Origin: DASUBV01 sp963725175
GTDB taxonomy: Bacteria; Actinomycetota; Actinomycetes; Streptosporangiales; Streptosporangiaceae
Reading direction: 5' to 3'
DNA: 64,000 nucleotides
Assembly: GCA_963725175.1 (NCBI GenBank)
Contig: CAVRXH010000006.1
Span: forward strand, 5,084,001 to 5,148,000
Part shown: one piece after another, positions 43,295 through 51,413 of the stretch
How the letters are laid out: each line of letters opens with the position of its first letter
Position numbering within the stretch: the first letter of the stretch is position 1
Made by a program: the position numbers and the translations under genes
The notes under the pieces: model-generated
What the model was told of the DNA's origin: nothing
Seen by the model: only the letters and a program-made list of their open reading frames with translations
The model's database searches: none

Positions 43295-43801
43295 ATGACC
43301 CCCCTAGCAGGCCGCAAGGCCGTGACCACGCGACTGGCCGCGGCGCTGGTCGTCGCCGCGCTGGCCGCGGCCTGTGGCGGCCCGCCCGCCGCCTCGTCCG
43401 GGTCCGCGCCCGGCGCCGGTCCTGGCGTGACGGTCCTGGCGCGTGACCTGCCGCAGCTGGGCACCGTCCTGGTGACAAGCAAGGGATACGCGCTCTACAT
43501 GTTCGTGCCGGACGCGCAGCGGCAGGTGACCTGCACGGGGCTGTGCGCGGCGACCTGGCCGCCGGTGAAGATCTCGCCCGCCGCGCGGCTGTCCGCCGGG
43601 CCCGGGGTTCGCGCCGGGCTGCTCGGCTCTGATCCTGACCCGGCCGGCGGCCGGGTCGTCACCTACGACGGCTGGCCCCTGTACACCTACACCGGGGATG
43701 TGCGCCCCGGCCAGGCCACCGGGCAGGGCATCGACCTGAACGGCGGCGACTGGTACCTGATGCGAGTCTCTGGCAAGCCGCTCGCCACCGGGCCGGCCTG
43801 A
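43295..43801 (+). CDS. Secreted-repeat lipoprotein (PF03640-like)
   Basis: With ATG 43295 the protein has 168 aa: a signal peptide ending in LAAACGG (lipobox Cys), then two repeats of the kind GTVLVTSKGYALYMFVPD...TCTGLCAATWPP and VVTYDGWPLYTYTGD. This is the lipoprotein_15/secreted repeat family, outside the cell and of unknown biochemical role, sometimes linked to redox or electron transfer. The conserved Cys pair in CTGLC is present. An upstream ATG at 43196 would prepend 33 residues without a signal. Its stop overlaps the ATG of the hemerythrin gene. Confidence 0.85.
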   Translation: MTPLAGRKAVTTRLAAALVVAALAAACGGPPAASSGSAPGAGPGVTVLARDLPQLGTVLVTSKGYALYMFVPDAQRQVTCTGLCAATWPPVKISPAARLSAGPGVRAGLLGSDPDPAGGRVVTYDGWPLYTYTGDVRPGQATGQGIDLNGGDWYLMRVSGKPLATGPA

Positions 43802-44550
43802 TGCCGCGTCCGGGGCCGGTGCCCCGGCGGCGGGTCCTGGCCGCCGCCGGCGGGCTCGCGGCGGCCGGCGGCGGGCTCGCGGCCGGCCTGGGGATCGCGG
43901 CCGCGGGTCATTCTGATCAGGGGCAGGCCCAGCGCGTCAGCGGGCAGATACAGCCAGCGCCCGGCGAGGACCTGATGGCCGAGCATGGCCTGCTGGTCCG
44001 GGTGCTGCTGGTGTACCGGCACCTGATCGCGGCACACGCCGCGGGCCGGCCGGTGCCCGCCGACCACCTGCACGACTCGGCGCTGATCATCCACGACTTC
44101 ATCGAGTCGTTCCACGAGGAGCTTGAGGAGGCTTACGTCTTCCCCCGGCTGCGGCAGGCCGGCCGCCTGGTGGCGACCGTCGCCACGTTGCTGCTCCAGC
44201 ACGCGCGCGGCCGGGAGCTGACACAGCTCATCCTCGCCGAGACCGGCGGTTCCGGCACGCTGCGGTCGGCTCCGGCTCGCCAGGTCAGCGGCGCGATGGC
44301 CGCCTTCGTGCGGATGTACGAGCCGCATGAGGCTCGCGAGGACACCGTCGTCTTCCCGGCCTTCCGCACGCTGCTGTCTCCGGCGGAGCTCGGCGACCTC
44401 GCGGAGCGGTTCGCGGCACTTCAGCGTGAGCAGTTCGGCCGCGATGGGTTCGCCCTGATGGTGGACCGGGTGGCGGCGATCGAGCAGGCGCTTGGCATCT
44501 ACGACCTGGCCCAGTTCACCCCGCCCAACATCACGCCGCCGGCAGGCTGA
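43801..44550 (+). CDS. Exported hemerythrin-like protein
   Basis: The 249-aa protein begins with RRRVLAAAGGLAAAGGG, a Tat-like signal with a twin-Arg stretch. The four-helix bundle carries the expected iron ligands: MAEHGLLVR, HDFIESFHEELEE, LLQHARGRE and YEPHEAREDTVVFP. Hemerythrin domains bind a diiron centre and sense or carry O2 or NO. It is coupled to the lipoprotein by a shared base (TGATG). Its presence in a copper island suggests metal-redox stress or respiratory function, but this is inference. Confidence 0.85.
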   Translation: MPRPGPVPRRRVLAAAGGLAAAGGGLAAGLGIAAAGHSDQGQAQRVSGQIQPAPGEDLMAEHGLLVRVLLVYRHLIAAHAAGRPVPADHLHDSALIIHDFIESFHEELEEAYVFPRLRQAGRLVATVATLLLQHARGRELTQLILAETGGSGTLRSAPARQVSGAMAAFVRMYEPHEAREDTVVFPAFRTLLSPAELGDLAERFAALQREQFGRDGFALMVDRVAAIEQALGIYDLAQFTPPNITPPAG

Positions 44551-44556
44551 GCGCGG

Positions 44557-45126
44557 TCAGGGAGTACCCGGCGGCGTGACCATGGCTTCCACGGTCACCA
44601 GGCCCGCGTCGCGGAACCGCAGCCGCAGCAGCACCTGCTGGCCGGCCATCAGCGGCCGGGGACCGATCAGCACCAGGTCAGGGCCGAACGGGCTGAGGCT
44701 TATCGTGCCAAGGGCCGGGACGGCCAGGCCGCCATGTGCGGGCACCGCGCCCGGCCCGGCCCGCCTGGCAACGATCACCCTGGCCGCGTCCGGGCTGCTC
44801 GCCGAGAGCAGGACGTCGCCGTGGCCGGCCAGGTTGCGGATGGTCAGGTATGCCGTCGCGGAACGGCCAGCGGCGCCGCGGGCGGTGTAGGACACCATCG
44901 GGACGGTCGCCCTGGTCACCTGGATGCGAACCCGGCTGATGGTGCCGGCCCCGCCCGTCGCGACCCAGCCCGCCAGCCCGGCGAGCAGGACGAGTCCGCA
45001 GGCCAGCGGTGCCGCCACCGCCCTGGCCGCCTCCCGGCCCCAGCCGCCGGCCCGGCCCGCGCGCTGGCCAGCCGCGCCCGGGCCTGCTGGCCGCGCGTGG
45101 CCCGCGCCAGGCGTGGCGGCGGTCAC
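44557..45126 (-). CDS. PCu(A)C-like membrane-anchored protein lacking copper ligands
   Basis: The 189-aa protein has one N-terminal transmembrane helix (about residues 38-58) and a cupredoxin-like PCu(A)C domain: ATAYLTIRNLAGHGDVLLSA and ISLSPFGPDLVLIG. Family members bind Cu(I) outside the cell with an H(M)x10Mx21HxM set. Here the first His position reads VIVARR and the HxM position reads FGPDLVL, so the ligands are not seen. The ATG overlaps the stop of the second ATPase (ATGA). It may have kept a structural role or bind copper in another way. Confidence 0.75.
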   Translation of the reverse strand: MTAATPGAGHARPAGPGAAGQRAGRAGGWGREAARAVAAPLACGLVLLAGLAGWVATGGAGTISRVRIQVTRATVPMVSYTARGAAGRSATAYLTIRNLAGHGDVLLSASSPDAARVIVARRAGPGAVPAHGGLAVPALGTISLSPFGPDLVLIGPRPLMAGQQVLLRLRFRDAGLVTVEAMVTPPGTP

Positions 45127-47408
45127 GGCGACCCGGCCGCCGGCCGGAACCGCCGCAGCAGCAGGCTGTTGGCGACCACGATCAGCGAGCTGGCCGACAT
45201 GGCGATGCCCGCGAACAGCGGGTTCAAGTACCCGAGCGCGGCGAGCGGAATGGCGATCACGTTGTAGCAGAACGCCCAGCCGAGGTTCACCCTGATCACG
45301 GTCCGCGTCGCGCGGGCGAGCTGGATCGCGTCCGGGATGACGCCGGGGTCGGACCTGGCCAGCGTCAGGTCGCTGGCGCCGATCGCGGCGTCGGTGCCCG
45401 ACGCCATCGCCATGCCCAGGTCCGCGGCGGCAAGCGCCGCCGCATCGTTCACCCCGTCGCCGGCCATGGCCACGGCGGCGCCGGCCGCTTGCAGGTCGCG
45501 CACCACCCGCGCCTTGCCGGCCGGCCCGGCGGCGGCGATGACCTGGCCGGCCGGGATGCCGAGCTGCCCGGCGACCGCGGCGGCGGCCTCGGGGGAGTCG
45601 CCGGTTAGCACGTAGGGCGTCAGGCCAAGGCGGCGGATCCGGTCCAGCGCCTTGCCGGCGCCCGGCCGCAGCGTGTCGCCGACCTCCAGGACCGCGCGGG
45701 CCTGGCCATCCCAGCCGGCGACGACGGCTGTCCGGCCGGCCTGCCCGGCCAGCGCCACCGCCGCGCTGAGGGCCGGCGGCAGCGCCAGGCCCGACGACAC
45801 GGCGAACTCCGGCCGCCCCGCCAGCACCGCGTGGCCGTCGGCTAGCCCCCGGACACCCGCGCCAGGGATGCTCGTGAACTCGCTGACCTCGGGCAGCCGC
45901 CCGCAGCGGCGGGCGGCCTCGATCGTGATGGCCTGGCCGGCCGGATGCTCAGACGCGGCCTCCGCCGCCCCGGTCAGCCGGAGCGCCTCCGTCTCGTCGC
46001 AGCCGGCCGTGGTGATCCGGTGCACGGTCATCGTCCCCGTGGTCAGCGTGCCCGTCTTGTCCATGACAAGGACGCCGACCCGGCCGGCGGTCTCCAGCGA
46101 CTGGGCGCTGCGGACCAGGACGCCGAGCTCGGCGCCGCGGCCCAGCGCCGCCAGCAGCGCCGCCGGGGTAGCCAGGCCAAGAGCGCATGGGCAGGCAACG
46201 ACCAGCACGGCGACGCCCGCGCTCCAGGCGCTTGCCGCCGCCAGGCCGGTGCCGAGCCAGAAGCCGAGCGTGACCGCCGCGAGGCAGATGACGCACGGGA
46301 CGAAGACGGCGGCGGCCAGGTCGGCCAGCCGCTGCGCGCGAGCCTTGCTGGCCATCGCCTCGGTCACCAGCCGGGTGATGCCGGCCAGGGTAGTGTGCGG
46401 GCCGACCCTGGTGGCCCTGGCCACCAGCCGCCCGGTCAGGTTCAGCGTGCCTCCGGTTACCTCGTCGCCCGCCGTGACCTCGCGGGGCATCGACTCGCCC
46501 GTCACCATCGAGGTATCGATGGCCGAGCCGCCGTCGGTGACGAGCCCGTCGGCGGCGATCCGCTCGCCTGGCCGGACCGTGAACAGCTCGCCGGTCCGCA
46601 GCTCGGCGGCGGGAATCTGCTGCTCGGCCCCGTCGCGCAGCACCGTCACGCTCTTGACCGCGTACTGTGCGAGCGCGGTGAGCGCGCCGCCGGCCCTGGC
46701 CTTGGCCCGTGCCTCAAGGAACCGCCCGGCGAGCACGGCGGTGGTGACCCCGGCCGCCGCCTCCAGGTAGATCGCCTGGCCGCTGGCCATGCCGAAGCTC
46801 AGCGCGAACGGCATCCGCATGCCGACCGCGCCGGCACCGCCGAAAAGCAGGGCATAGACCGACCAGCCGAACGAGGCGATGACGCCCAGGCTGACTAGCG
46901 TGTCCATGGTCGCGGCCGCATGGCCAAGGCCGCGCCAGGCGGCGCGGTGCAGCGGCCAGGCCCCCCAGGTCGCCACCGGCCCGGCCAGCAGCAGGCTCGC
47001 CCACTGCCAGCCGGGAAACTGCGCGGCGGGGACCATGGCCAGCACGATCGTCGCCGCGGCTAGCGGCGCGCACACCGCCAGCCGCCTGCCGGTCTCGCGG
47101 GCCTGCTGGGCGGCCGGGGCGGCGGCCGCTCCGGCGACGGTCAGCTCGGCGGTGTAGCCGGCCGACTCGATCACGGTGATCAGTTCGGCGGGGGCACGGC
47201 CTCCGGCGCTGGTCACGTACGCGCGCTCAGTCGCGTAGCTGACCGTCGCGCAGACGCCGTCGAGCTTGCTGAGCTGGCGTTCGATCCGCGCCGCGCAGGA
47301 CGCGCAGGTCATGCCGCCGACCCGGAATTCCAGCACCGCCGTCAGCGGGCCGGCCGCCGTGGTCCCGGCGACCGCGGCCGGGCCGCCGGACCTGGCCGGA
47401 ACGGTCAC
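45123..47408 (-). CDS. copA: Second copper-exporting P1B-type ATPase
   Basis: The GTG at 47408 overlaps the TGA of the small upstream gene, giving 761 aa. The protein has a heavy-metal domain with GMTCASC, TGESMP, ACPCALGLATP (CPC), DKTGTLT and GDGVNDAAAL, with eight transmembrane helices in the usual places. It exports Cu+ and is a homologue, not a copy, of the ATPase at 37.5-39.9 kb. CGGGAGG directly abuts the start, so translation by termination-reinitiation from the small gene is likely. The operon runs peptide, ATPase, PCu(A)C-like protein, from a divergent promoter with CsoR-like sites. Confidence 0.92.
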   Translation of the reverse strand: MTVPARSGGPAAVAGTTAAGPLTAVLEFRVGGMTCASCAARIERQLSKLDGVCATVSYATERAYVTSAGGRAPAELITVIESAGYTAELTVAGAAAAPAAQQARETGRRLAVCAPLAAATIVLAMVPAAQFPGWQWASLLLAGPVATWGAWPLHRAAWRGLGHAAATMDTLVSLGVIASFGWSVYALLFGGAGAVGMRMPFALSFGMASGQAIYLEAAAGVTTAVLAGRFLEARAKARAGGALTALAQYAVKSVTVLRDGAEQQIPAAELRTGELFTVRPGERIAADGLVTDGGSAIDTSMVTGESMPREVTAGDEVTGGTLNLTGRLVARATRVGPHTTLAGITRLVTEAMASKARAQRLADLAAAVFVPCVICLAAVTLGFWLGTGLAAASAWSAGVAVLVVACPCALGLATPAALLAALGRGAELGVLVRSAQSLETAGRVGVLVMDKTGTLTTGTMTVHRITTAGCDETEALRLTGAAEAASEHPAGQAITIEAARRCGRLPEVSEFTSIPGAGVRGLADGHAVLAGRPEFAVSSGLALPPALSAAVALAGQAGRTAVVAGWDGQARAVLEVGDTLRPGAGKALDRIRRLGLTPYVLTGDSPEAAAAVAGQLGIPAGQVIAAAGPAGKARVVRDLQAAGAAVAMAGDGVNDAAALAAADLGMAMASGTDAAIGASDLTLARSDPGVIPDAIQLARATRTVIRVNLGWAFCYNVIAIPLAALGYLNPLFAGIAMSASSLIVVANSLLLRRFRPAAGSP

Positions 47409-47614
47409 CTCCCGAGCCCCGGCACCCGGCTGGCGGGCCCGGCCGCCGGCCACCCGGGCACCGGGCCGGAACCGGTGCTCATGTGCATGCCGCCGCCGTG
47501 TCCCTGGTGCGCCATGGTGATCGGCCCCAGGGACGCGCCGGCCGCGTAGGCGGCGGCGAACATGGTGGCGAGCAGCAGCACGAATCCGAGCAGCCGGACT
47601 GCCGGGCTCACCAT
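47405..47614 (-). CDS. Small His/Met-rich membrane peptide
   Basis: This 69-aa protein starts at ATG 47614 with AGGGGA upstream. One hydrophobic segment (residues about 7-27) is followed by MAHQGHGGGMHMSTG, a cluster of His and Met that suits extracytoplasmic Cu+ binding. Its last bases overlap the start of the ATPase (GTGA). No family was recognised. I infer a copper-binding or ATPase-accessory peptide; the strong RBS, coupling and metal-like motif make it a genuine gene. Confidence 0.75.
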   Translation of the reverse strand: MVSPAVRLLGFVLLLATMFAAAYAAGASLGPITMAHQGHGGGMHMSTGSGPVPGWPAAGPASRVPGLGR

Positions 47615-47750
47615 GTCGTCCCCTCGGGAAGGCGTCAGCTAGCGGAGGAGGCGGCGCATGCCGGGTGGCACGGACGCCGCCGACGCCTTGCATTGTGCCA
47701 CCACGGCCGGGCTGGCCCGCTAGCTGTCCGCCTGATCGCTCTTTGCCAAT

Positions 47751-47834
47751 TACCCCCTGGGGGTTCCTGAATTACCCCGGCCGGGTTTCCGGGGATACCC
47801 GGCCGGGGTTTTAGGCGATACCCGGCAGGGGTTA
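47751..47834. promoter_or_regulatory. Four phased CsoR-like operator palindromes
   Basis: The sites are ACCCCCTGGGGGT (47752-47764), TACCCCGGCCGGGTTT (47773-47788), ATACCCGGCCGGGGTT (47795-47810) and ATACCCGGCAGGGGTT (47818-47833). Each is a TA-C-tract/G-tract-T/A palindrome like the operators of Cu-sensing CsoR repressors. Centres are about 23 bp apart. They lie between the divergent copper operons starting at 47614 and 48004. The remaining sequence 47615-47750 holds nothing else I can name. Confidence 0.65.
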
Positions 47835-47888
47835 GAGAATTTGCGGAAAGCGAAGTTCCTGTAGTCAATTTCGCAGGTCAGAGCCTAG

Positions 47889-47917
47889 TTGCGGACAGGG
47901 TTCACTCGGCCTAAACT
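47889..47917 (+). promoter_or_regulatory. Predicted promoter of the membrane-protein pair
   Basis: TTGCGG (47889-47894) and TAAACT (47912-47917) are separated by 17 bases, about 85 bases before the ATG at 48004 and about 55 bases downstream of the last CsoR-like palindrome. Confidence 0.5.
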
Positions 47918-48003
47918 CGTCCGCGCGTCATTAAGCGCGCGGCCGGTAATGGCCAGCCATATTCGCCTTCGGGAAAGACGGCGACTTCGGACCGGAGCAG
48001 ATC

Positions 48004-48993
48004 ATGGTAAGTAACAGCATGGCCCAGCCGGGCGTGCTGGCCGCGGACAGCGGCGCGCTCTCGTGGCGCGGCGGGCTGCCAGGCGCCCGCCGGTTCCTGC
48101 AGCTCGCGCTGGCCGGCATCTGGGTACTGGACGGCGTCCTGCAGTACCAGTCGTTCATGTTCAGCAAGGCGTTTGCCCAGATGCTCGCCGCCACCGCGCC
48201 GGGCAACCCCGCCGTCATCGCCGACCCGATGACCTGGGCAGCGCAGCTCGTCGAGCGCCATCCGGCGCCGACCAATGCGGCGTTCGCCACCATCCAGCTC
48301 CTGCTTGGCCTGGGCATCGCCTGGCGCCCCGCGCTGCGTGCGGCGCTGGCCGCGTCGATCGCCTGGTCGGTCGCGGTCTGGTGGTTCGGCGAAGGGCTGG
48401 GCGGAGTGCTCAACGGCGGGGCCAGCCCCGTCAATGGCGCGCCAGGCGCGGTGATCTTGTATGCGCTGCTGGCGGTGCTGCTCTGGCCCGCGGGCCGTAC
48501 CGAGGACCCTGATCCGTCCTTCGTGGCGGCCCGCCCGGTAGGCGTGCCCGTAGCGCGGACGCTGTGGCTGGTGCTGTGGGGCAGCCTGGCCTATTTCGCC
48601 GTCACGCCCGGCAACCGGACCGCGCAGGGACTGCACGGCATGGTCGCGGGGATGGCGGATGGCGAGCCGGGCTGGCTGGCCGCGATCAACCGGGGAGCGG
48701 CCGGCGTCCTCGACCACCGCGGTCTGGCGGCATCGGTCGTGCTCGCCGTCGTCCTGGGCCTGATCGCCCTCGGGGTCTTCCTGCCCGCCCCGCTGTGCCG
48801 GGCGGCGGCCGTGCTCGCGGTCGTGGTAGCGCTGGCCATCTGGGTCGTCGGGCAGGATCTCGGCTGCATCCTGGCCGGCGGCGCCACCGATCCCAACTCC
48901 GGTCCGCTGCTGGCGCTTATCGCGCTGGCCTACTGGCCCCGCCGCGTCCCCCCGGCATCCGCCCCGAGCGCGAAGGACGGCGCAGCCCGATGA
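48004..48993 (+). CDS. DoxX/MauE-like multi-span membrane protein
   Basis: The 329-aa protein has about eight hydrophobic segments and shares a row of motifs with the N-terminal part of the SCO1 fusion at 41-43 kb: WVLDGVLQYQ, FGEGLGGVLNGGASPVNGAPGA, VVGQDLG and GATDPNSGP. It is the separate form of the same domain. The role is unknown; membrane redox or quinone-linked functions are described for DoxX relatives. AGATC ATG has only a weak RBS. It is coupled to the next gene by ATGA and faces the CsoR-like sites. Confidence 0.82.
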   Translation: MVSNSMAQPGVLAADSGALSWRGGLPGARRFLQLALAGIWVLDGVLQYQSFMFSKAFAQMLAATAPGNPAVIADPMTWAAQLVERHPAPTNAAFATIQLLLGLGIAWRPALRAALAASIAWSVAVWWFGEGLGGVLNGGASPVNGAPGAVILYALLAVLLWPAGRTEDPDPSFVAARPVGVPVARTLWLVLWGSLAYFAVTPGNRTAQGLHGMVAGMADGEPGWLAAINRGAAGVLDHRGLAASVVLAVVLGLIALGVFLPAPLCRAAAVLAVVVALAIWVVGQDLGCILAGGATDPNSGPLLALIALAYWPRRVPPASAPSAKDGAAR

Positions 48994-49688
48994 TTCCCGC
49001 CTGGATCCTTGACATCTTCGCCGCGATCATGCTGGTCGTGGCCGCGGCGAGCTGCGCGCGCCTGGTCGCGGCCCGGCCCTGGTCGCGGCTGCCCGTCACC
49101 GCCGACATCGACCTCGCCCATGTGCTGATGGGCATCGCGATGGCTGGCATGCTCGCGCCTGGCCTGCGGACGCTGCCGGACGGCGCGTGGACCGCCGTCT
49201 TCGCCGTGGTGACGGCCTGGTTCGGCTGGCGGGTCGTCGGCACGGTGCGCTCCCGCAGGACAGCCGGCCATGCCCGCGGCCACCTCCTGCCGCACCTGGT
49301 CCACGGCGCGGCCATGGTCTACATGTTCGCGGCCGTGAGCAGCGCCGGCCAGTCCGGCGGGGCCGGGATGGGCGGGATGACAGGCAGCGCCGCGGGCACC
49401 CTGCGCCTGCCGACACTTGGCCTGGTATTCATCCTGCTCATGGCGGGCTGGGCGGTCTGGGACCTGGACCAGATCAGTGGCTCGCCCGCTGGCGGGAGCC
49501 CGGCTGGCGGCGTCCCTGCTGCCGGTGACCAGGGAGCGGGAGTAGCGCTGGCCGGCGGGGCCGGGGGCGTGGCGGTCGCCGTGCCGGCCGTTCCGGCAGC
49601 CGCCGTGGTACTGGACTCGCGCGTCGCGACGGGGTGCCGGATCGCGATGGGCGTGACGATGGCCCTGATGCTGGTCATCATGATCTAG
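48990..49688 (+). CDS. DUF5134-type membrane protein
   Basis: The 232-aa protein has about five hydrophobic segments, and DIDLAHVLMGIAMAGMLAPG near the N-terminus, which is typical of the actinobacterial DUF5134 family of unknown function. A His-rich loop (HARGHLLPHLVHGAAMVYM) follows, and a Met-Gly-rich loop GGAGMGGMTG could bind copper. Its start overlaps the preceding stop, and its own stop overlaps the end of the convergent MFS gene by four bases. It is likely part of the copper-linked operon. Confidence 0.8.
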   Translation: MIPAWILDIFAAIMLVVAAASCARLVAARPWSRLPVTADIDLAHVLMGIAMAGMLAPGLRTLPDGAWTAVFAVVTAWFGWRVVGTVRSRRTAGHARGHLLPHLVHGAAMVYMFAAVSSAGQSGGAGMGGMTGSAAGTLRLPTLGLVFILLMAGWAVWDLDQISGSPAGGSPAGGVPAAGDQGAGVALAGGAGGVAVAVPAVPAAAVVLDSRVATGCRIAMGVTMALMLVIMI

Positions 49689-50971
49689 CGAGACGACGCT
49701 GGCTCCGGCGCTGACGCCGGCAGGTCCCGGTCCGCCAGCAGGGCCGGGGTGAGCAGCAGCGTGCCGGACAGGGCGTACAAGGTCAGGATGAGCCAGAGCG
49801 CGCCGCGCACCGACAGGGCCGTGGCCAGCGCGCCGCCCGCGAGCGCGCCGAGCGGGATGCCGCTGTAGGCCAGGAACCGTCCCGTCGCGGTGATTCGGCC
49901 GATCATCTCCGGCGGGCAGTAGTGCTGCCGGAAGCTGGAGATGATCGTGTTCGCCACCGCCAGTCCCGCCGCCATCATGCCAGAGCCGACCGCGAAGCAG
50001 GCGAGCAGCGGGCCCGGCCGGGCGAGCGGGATAAGCAGCGTGGCCGCCCCGCAGACCAGGCCGCTGACCGCCAGCCCGCGCGCCGTGCCCAGTGACCGGG
50101 CCAGCCACCGTGCGACCAGCGCGCCGAGCAGCCCGCCCGCCCCGCCGGCCGTCAGCAGCAGCCCCGTCCAGGCCGGGCTAACCCCGTCCACCCGGACCAG
50201 GAATACCACGAACAGGGAGGTGGAGCCGCTGAAGGCGAGGTTGCCGGTCACCGCGTAGATCGACATCGGGCGCACGTAGCGGTCGCGCAGCATCAGCCCG
50301 AACCCCGCCGCGATATCCGCGCGCAGCGACCCGGACCGCGCCGCCCGCGGCTGCGGCCGCTCGCCGCTGATGGCGAGCAGGCACGCCGCCGAGACCAGGA
50401 AGCTGACCGAGTTGACGAGCAGCGCGGCCGCGTCGCCGGCGATCCTGGCGGCCAGGCCCGCCGCCCCGCGCCCGGCGATCGTGGCGACCGAGCTGCTGCC
50501 CTGCATCTTCGCGTTGCCCTCCAGCAGGTCCGCCGGGGCGAGAATCGACGGCAGCCAGGGCTGGTAGGCCGTGCTGAAGACGACCTCGGCCACCCCTCCG
50601 GCCAGCGCCACCGCGATGACCTGGCCCATCGTCAGCACGCCCAGCCAGGCCGCGACGGGCAGGCTCGCGTACAGCAGTGCCGCCGCCACGTCCGCGCCGA
50701 TCATCAGCGGGCGGCTCGGCAGCCGGTCCGCCCAGACTCCGGCCGGCAGGCCGATGATCAGCCAGGGCACGTATGCGGCGGCGGTTAGCGATGCGATAGC
50801 GAACGTGCTGGCGTGCAGCACCTCAACGGCCAGCAGCGCTACGCCGATCGTGGCCATCGAGCCGCCGATACTGCTGACGGTCTCGCCGGTCCACAGCAGC
50901 CGGAAATTGCGCTGCCGCAGGACGCCGCCGAGGCGGCGCGGGGTCGGAATTGCGGTAGGCCCGTCAGGCAC
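49685..50971 (-). CDS. MFS transporter
   Basis: The 428-aa protein has about twelve hydrophobic segments, RNFRLLWTGETVSSIGG at the N-terminus and GVWADRLPSRPLMIG (motif A type) after TM2, and ARITATGRFLAYSGIPLGALAGG-like features in the second half. This is the MFS_3 group, distantly related to the tandem pair at 4.7-7.4 kb. The GTG at 50971 is used. The substrate is unknown. It stands alone between the copper island and the LuxR gene. Confidence 0.85.
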   Translation of the reverse strand: MPDGPTAIPTPRRLGGVLRQRNFRLLWTGETVSSIGGSMATIGVALLAVEVLHASTFAIASLTAAAYVPWLIIGLPAGVWADRLPSRPLMIGADVAAALLYASLPVAAWLGVLTMGQVIAVALAGGVAEVVFSTAYQPWLPSILAPADLLEGNAKMQGSSSVATIAGRGAAGLAARIAGDAAALLVNSVSFLVSAACLLAISGERPQPRAARSGSLRADIAAGFGLMLRDRYVRPMSIYAVTGNLAFSGSTSLFVVFLVRVDGVSPAWTGLLLTAGGAGGLLGALVARWLARSLGTARGLAVSGLVCGAATLLIPLARPGPLLACFAVGSGMMAAGLAVANTIISSFRQHYCPPEMIGRITATGRFLAYSGIPLGALAGGALATALSVRGALWLILTLYALSGTLLLTPALLADRDLPASAPEPASSR

Positions 50972-51413
50972 GCGGAAATGGTAACAACGTCCGTTGTCCC
51001 TTTACTACGCCGTTTTCTCCGGAGAACCGCTAGCGCCACGCATTTACTGAGGCAACTAGTCAGGAGACTCGCCGGGATGTCTTCGAGGTCGGCTTGTGCC
51101 CGGCCCAGCCCGGGCTCCGGGAGCGTGCTCAGCCGTCGCGGCTGCCGGCGGACGCCGAGGATCAGCTCTTAGCCGCCGGCCGCGGCTGCTTCTAGGCCGC
51201 GGAATTCGAGGTTCCTTAGCAGGCCGGCGGGGAGAATATGTGCCAGTCGATACCCGGTCACGGCCGTTAACGGACCTTGCCTGTTCGGATTACGGCCGCC
51301 CGGCCGTCGGCTTTCCAGGTCCGGTCATGTATCATCATGAGCGGATATTCCGGAACTTTCGCTTGACCTGCCGCTATTGCGGCGGCTTCATCATGTCTAG
51401 GGAAGCTATTTCT
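50972..51413. other. Intergenic region before the LuxR regulator
   Basis: About 440 bases with lower GC at the right end and no supported gene. The LuxR frame is open through much of it, but the residues do not look like protein. TTGACC at 51363 could be a -35 box, with no good -10. An ATG at 51393 is an alternative LuxR start. Confidence 0.5.
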
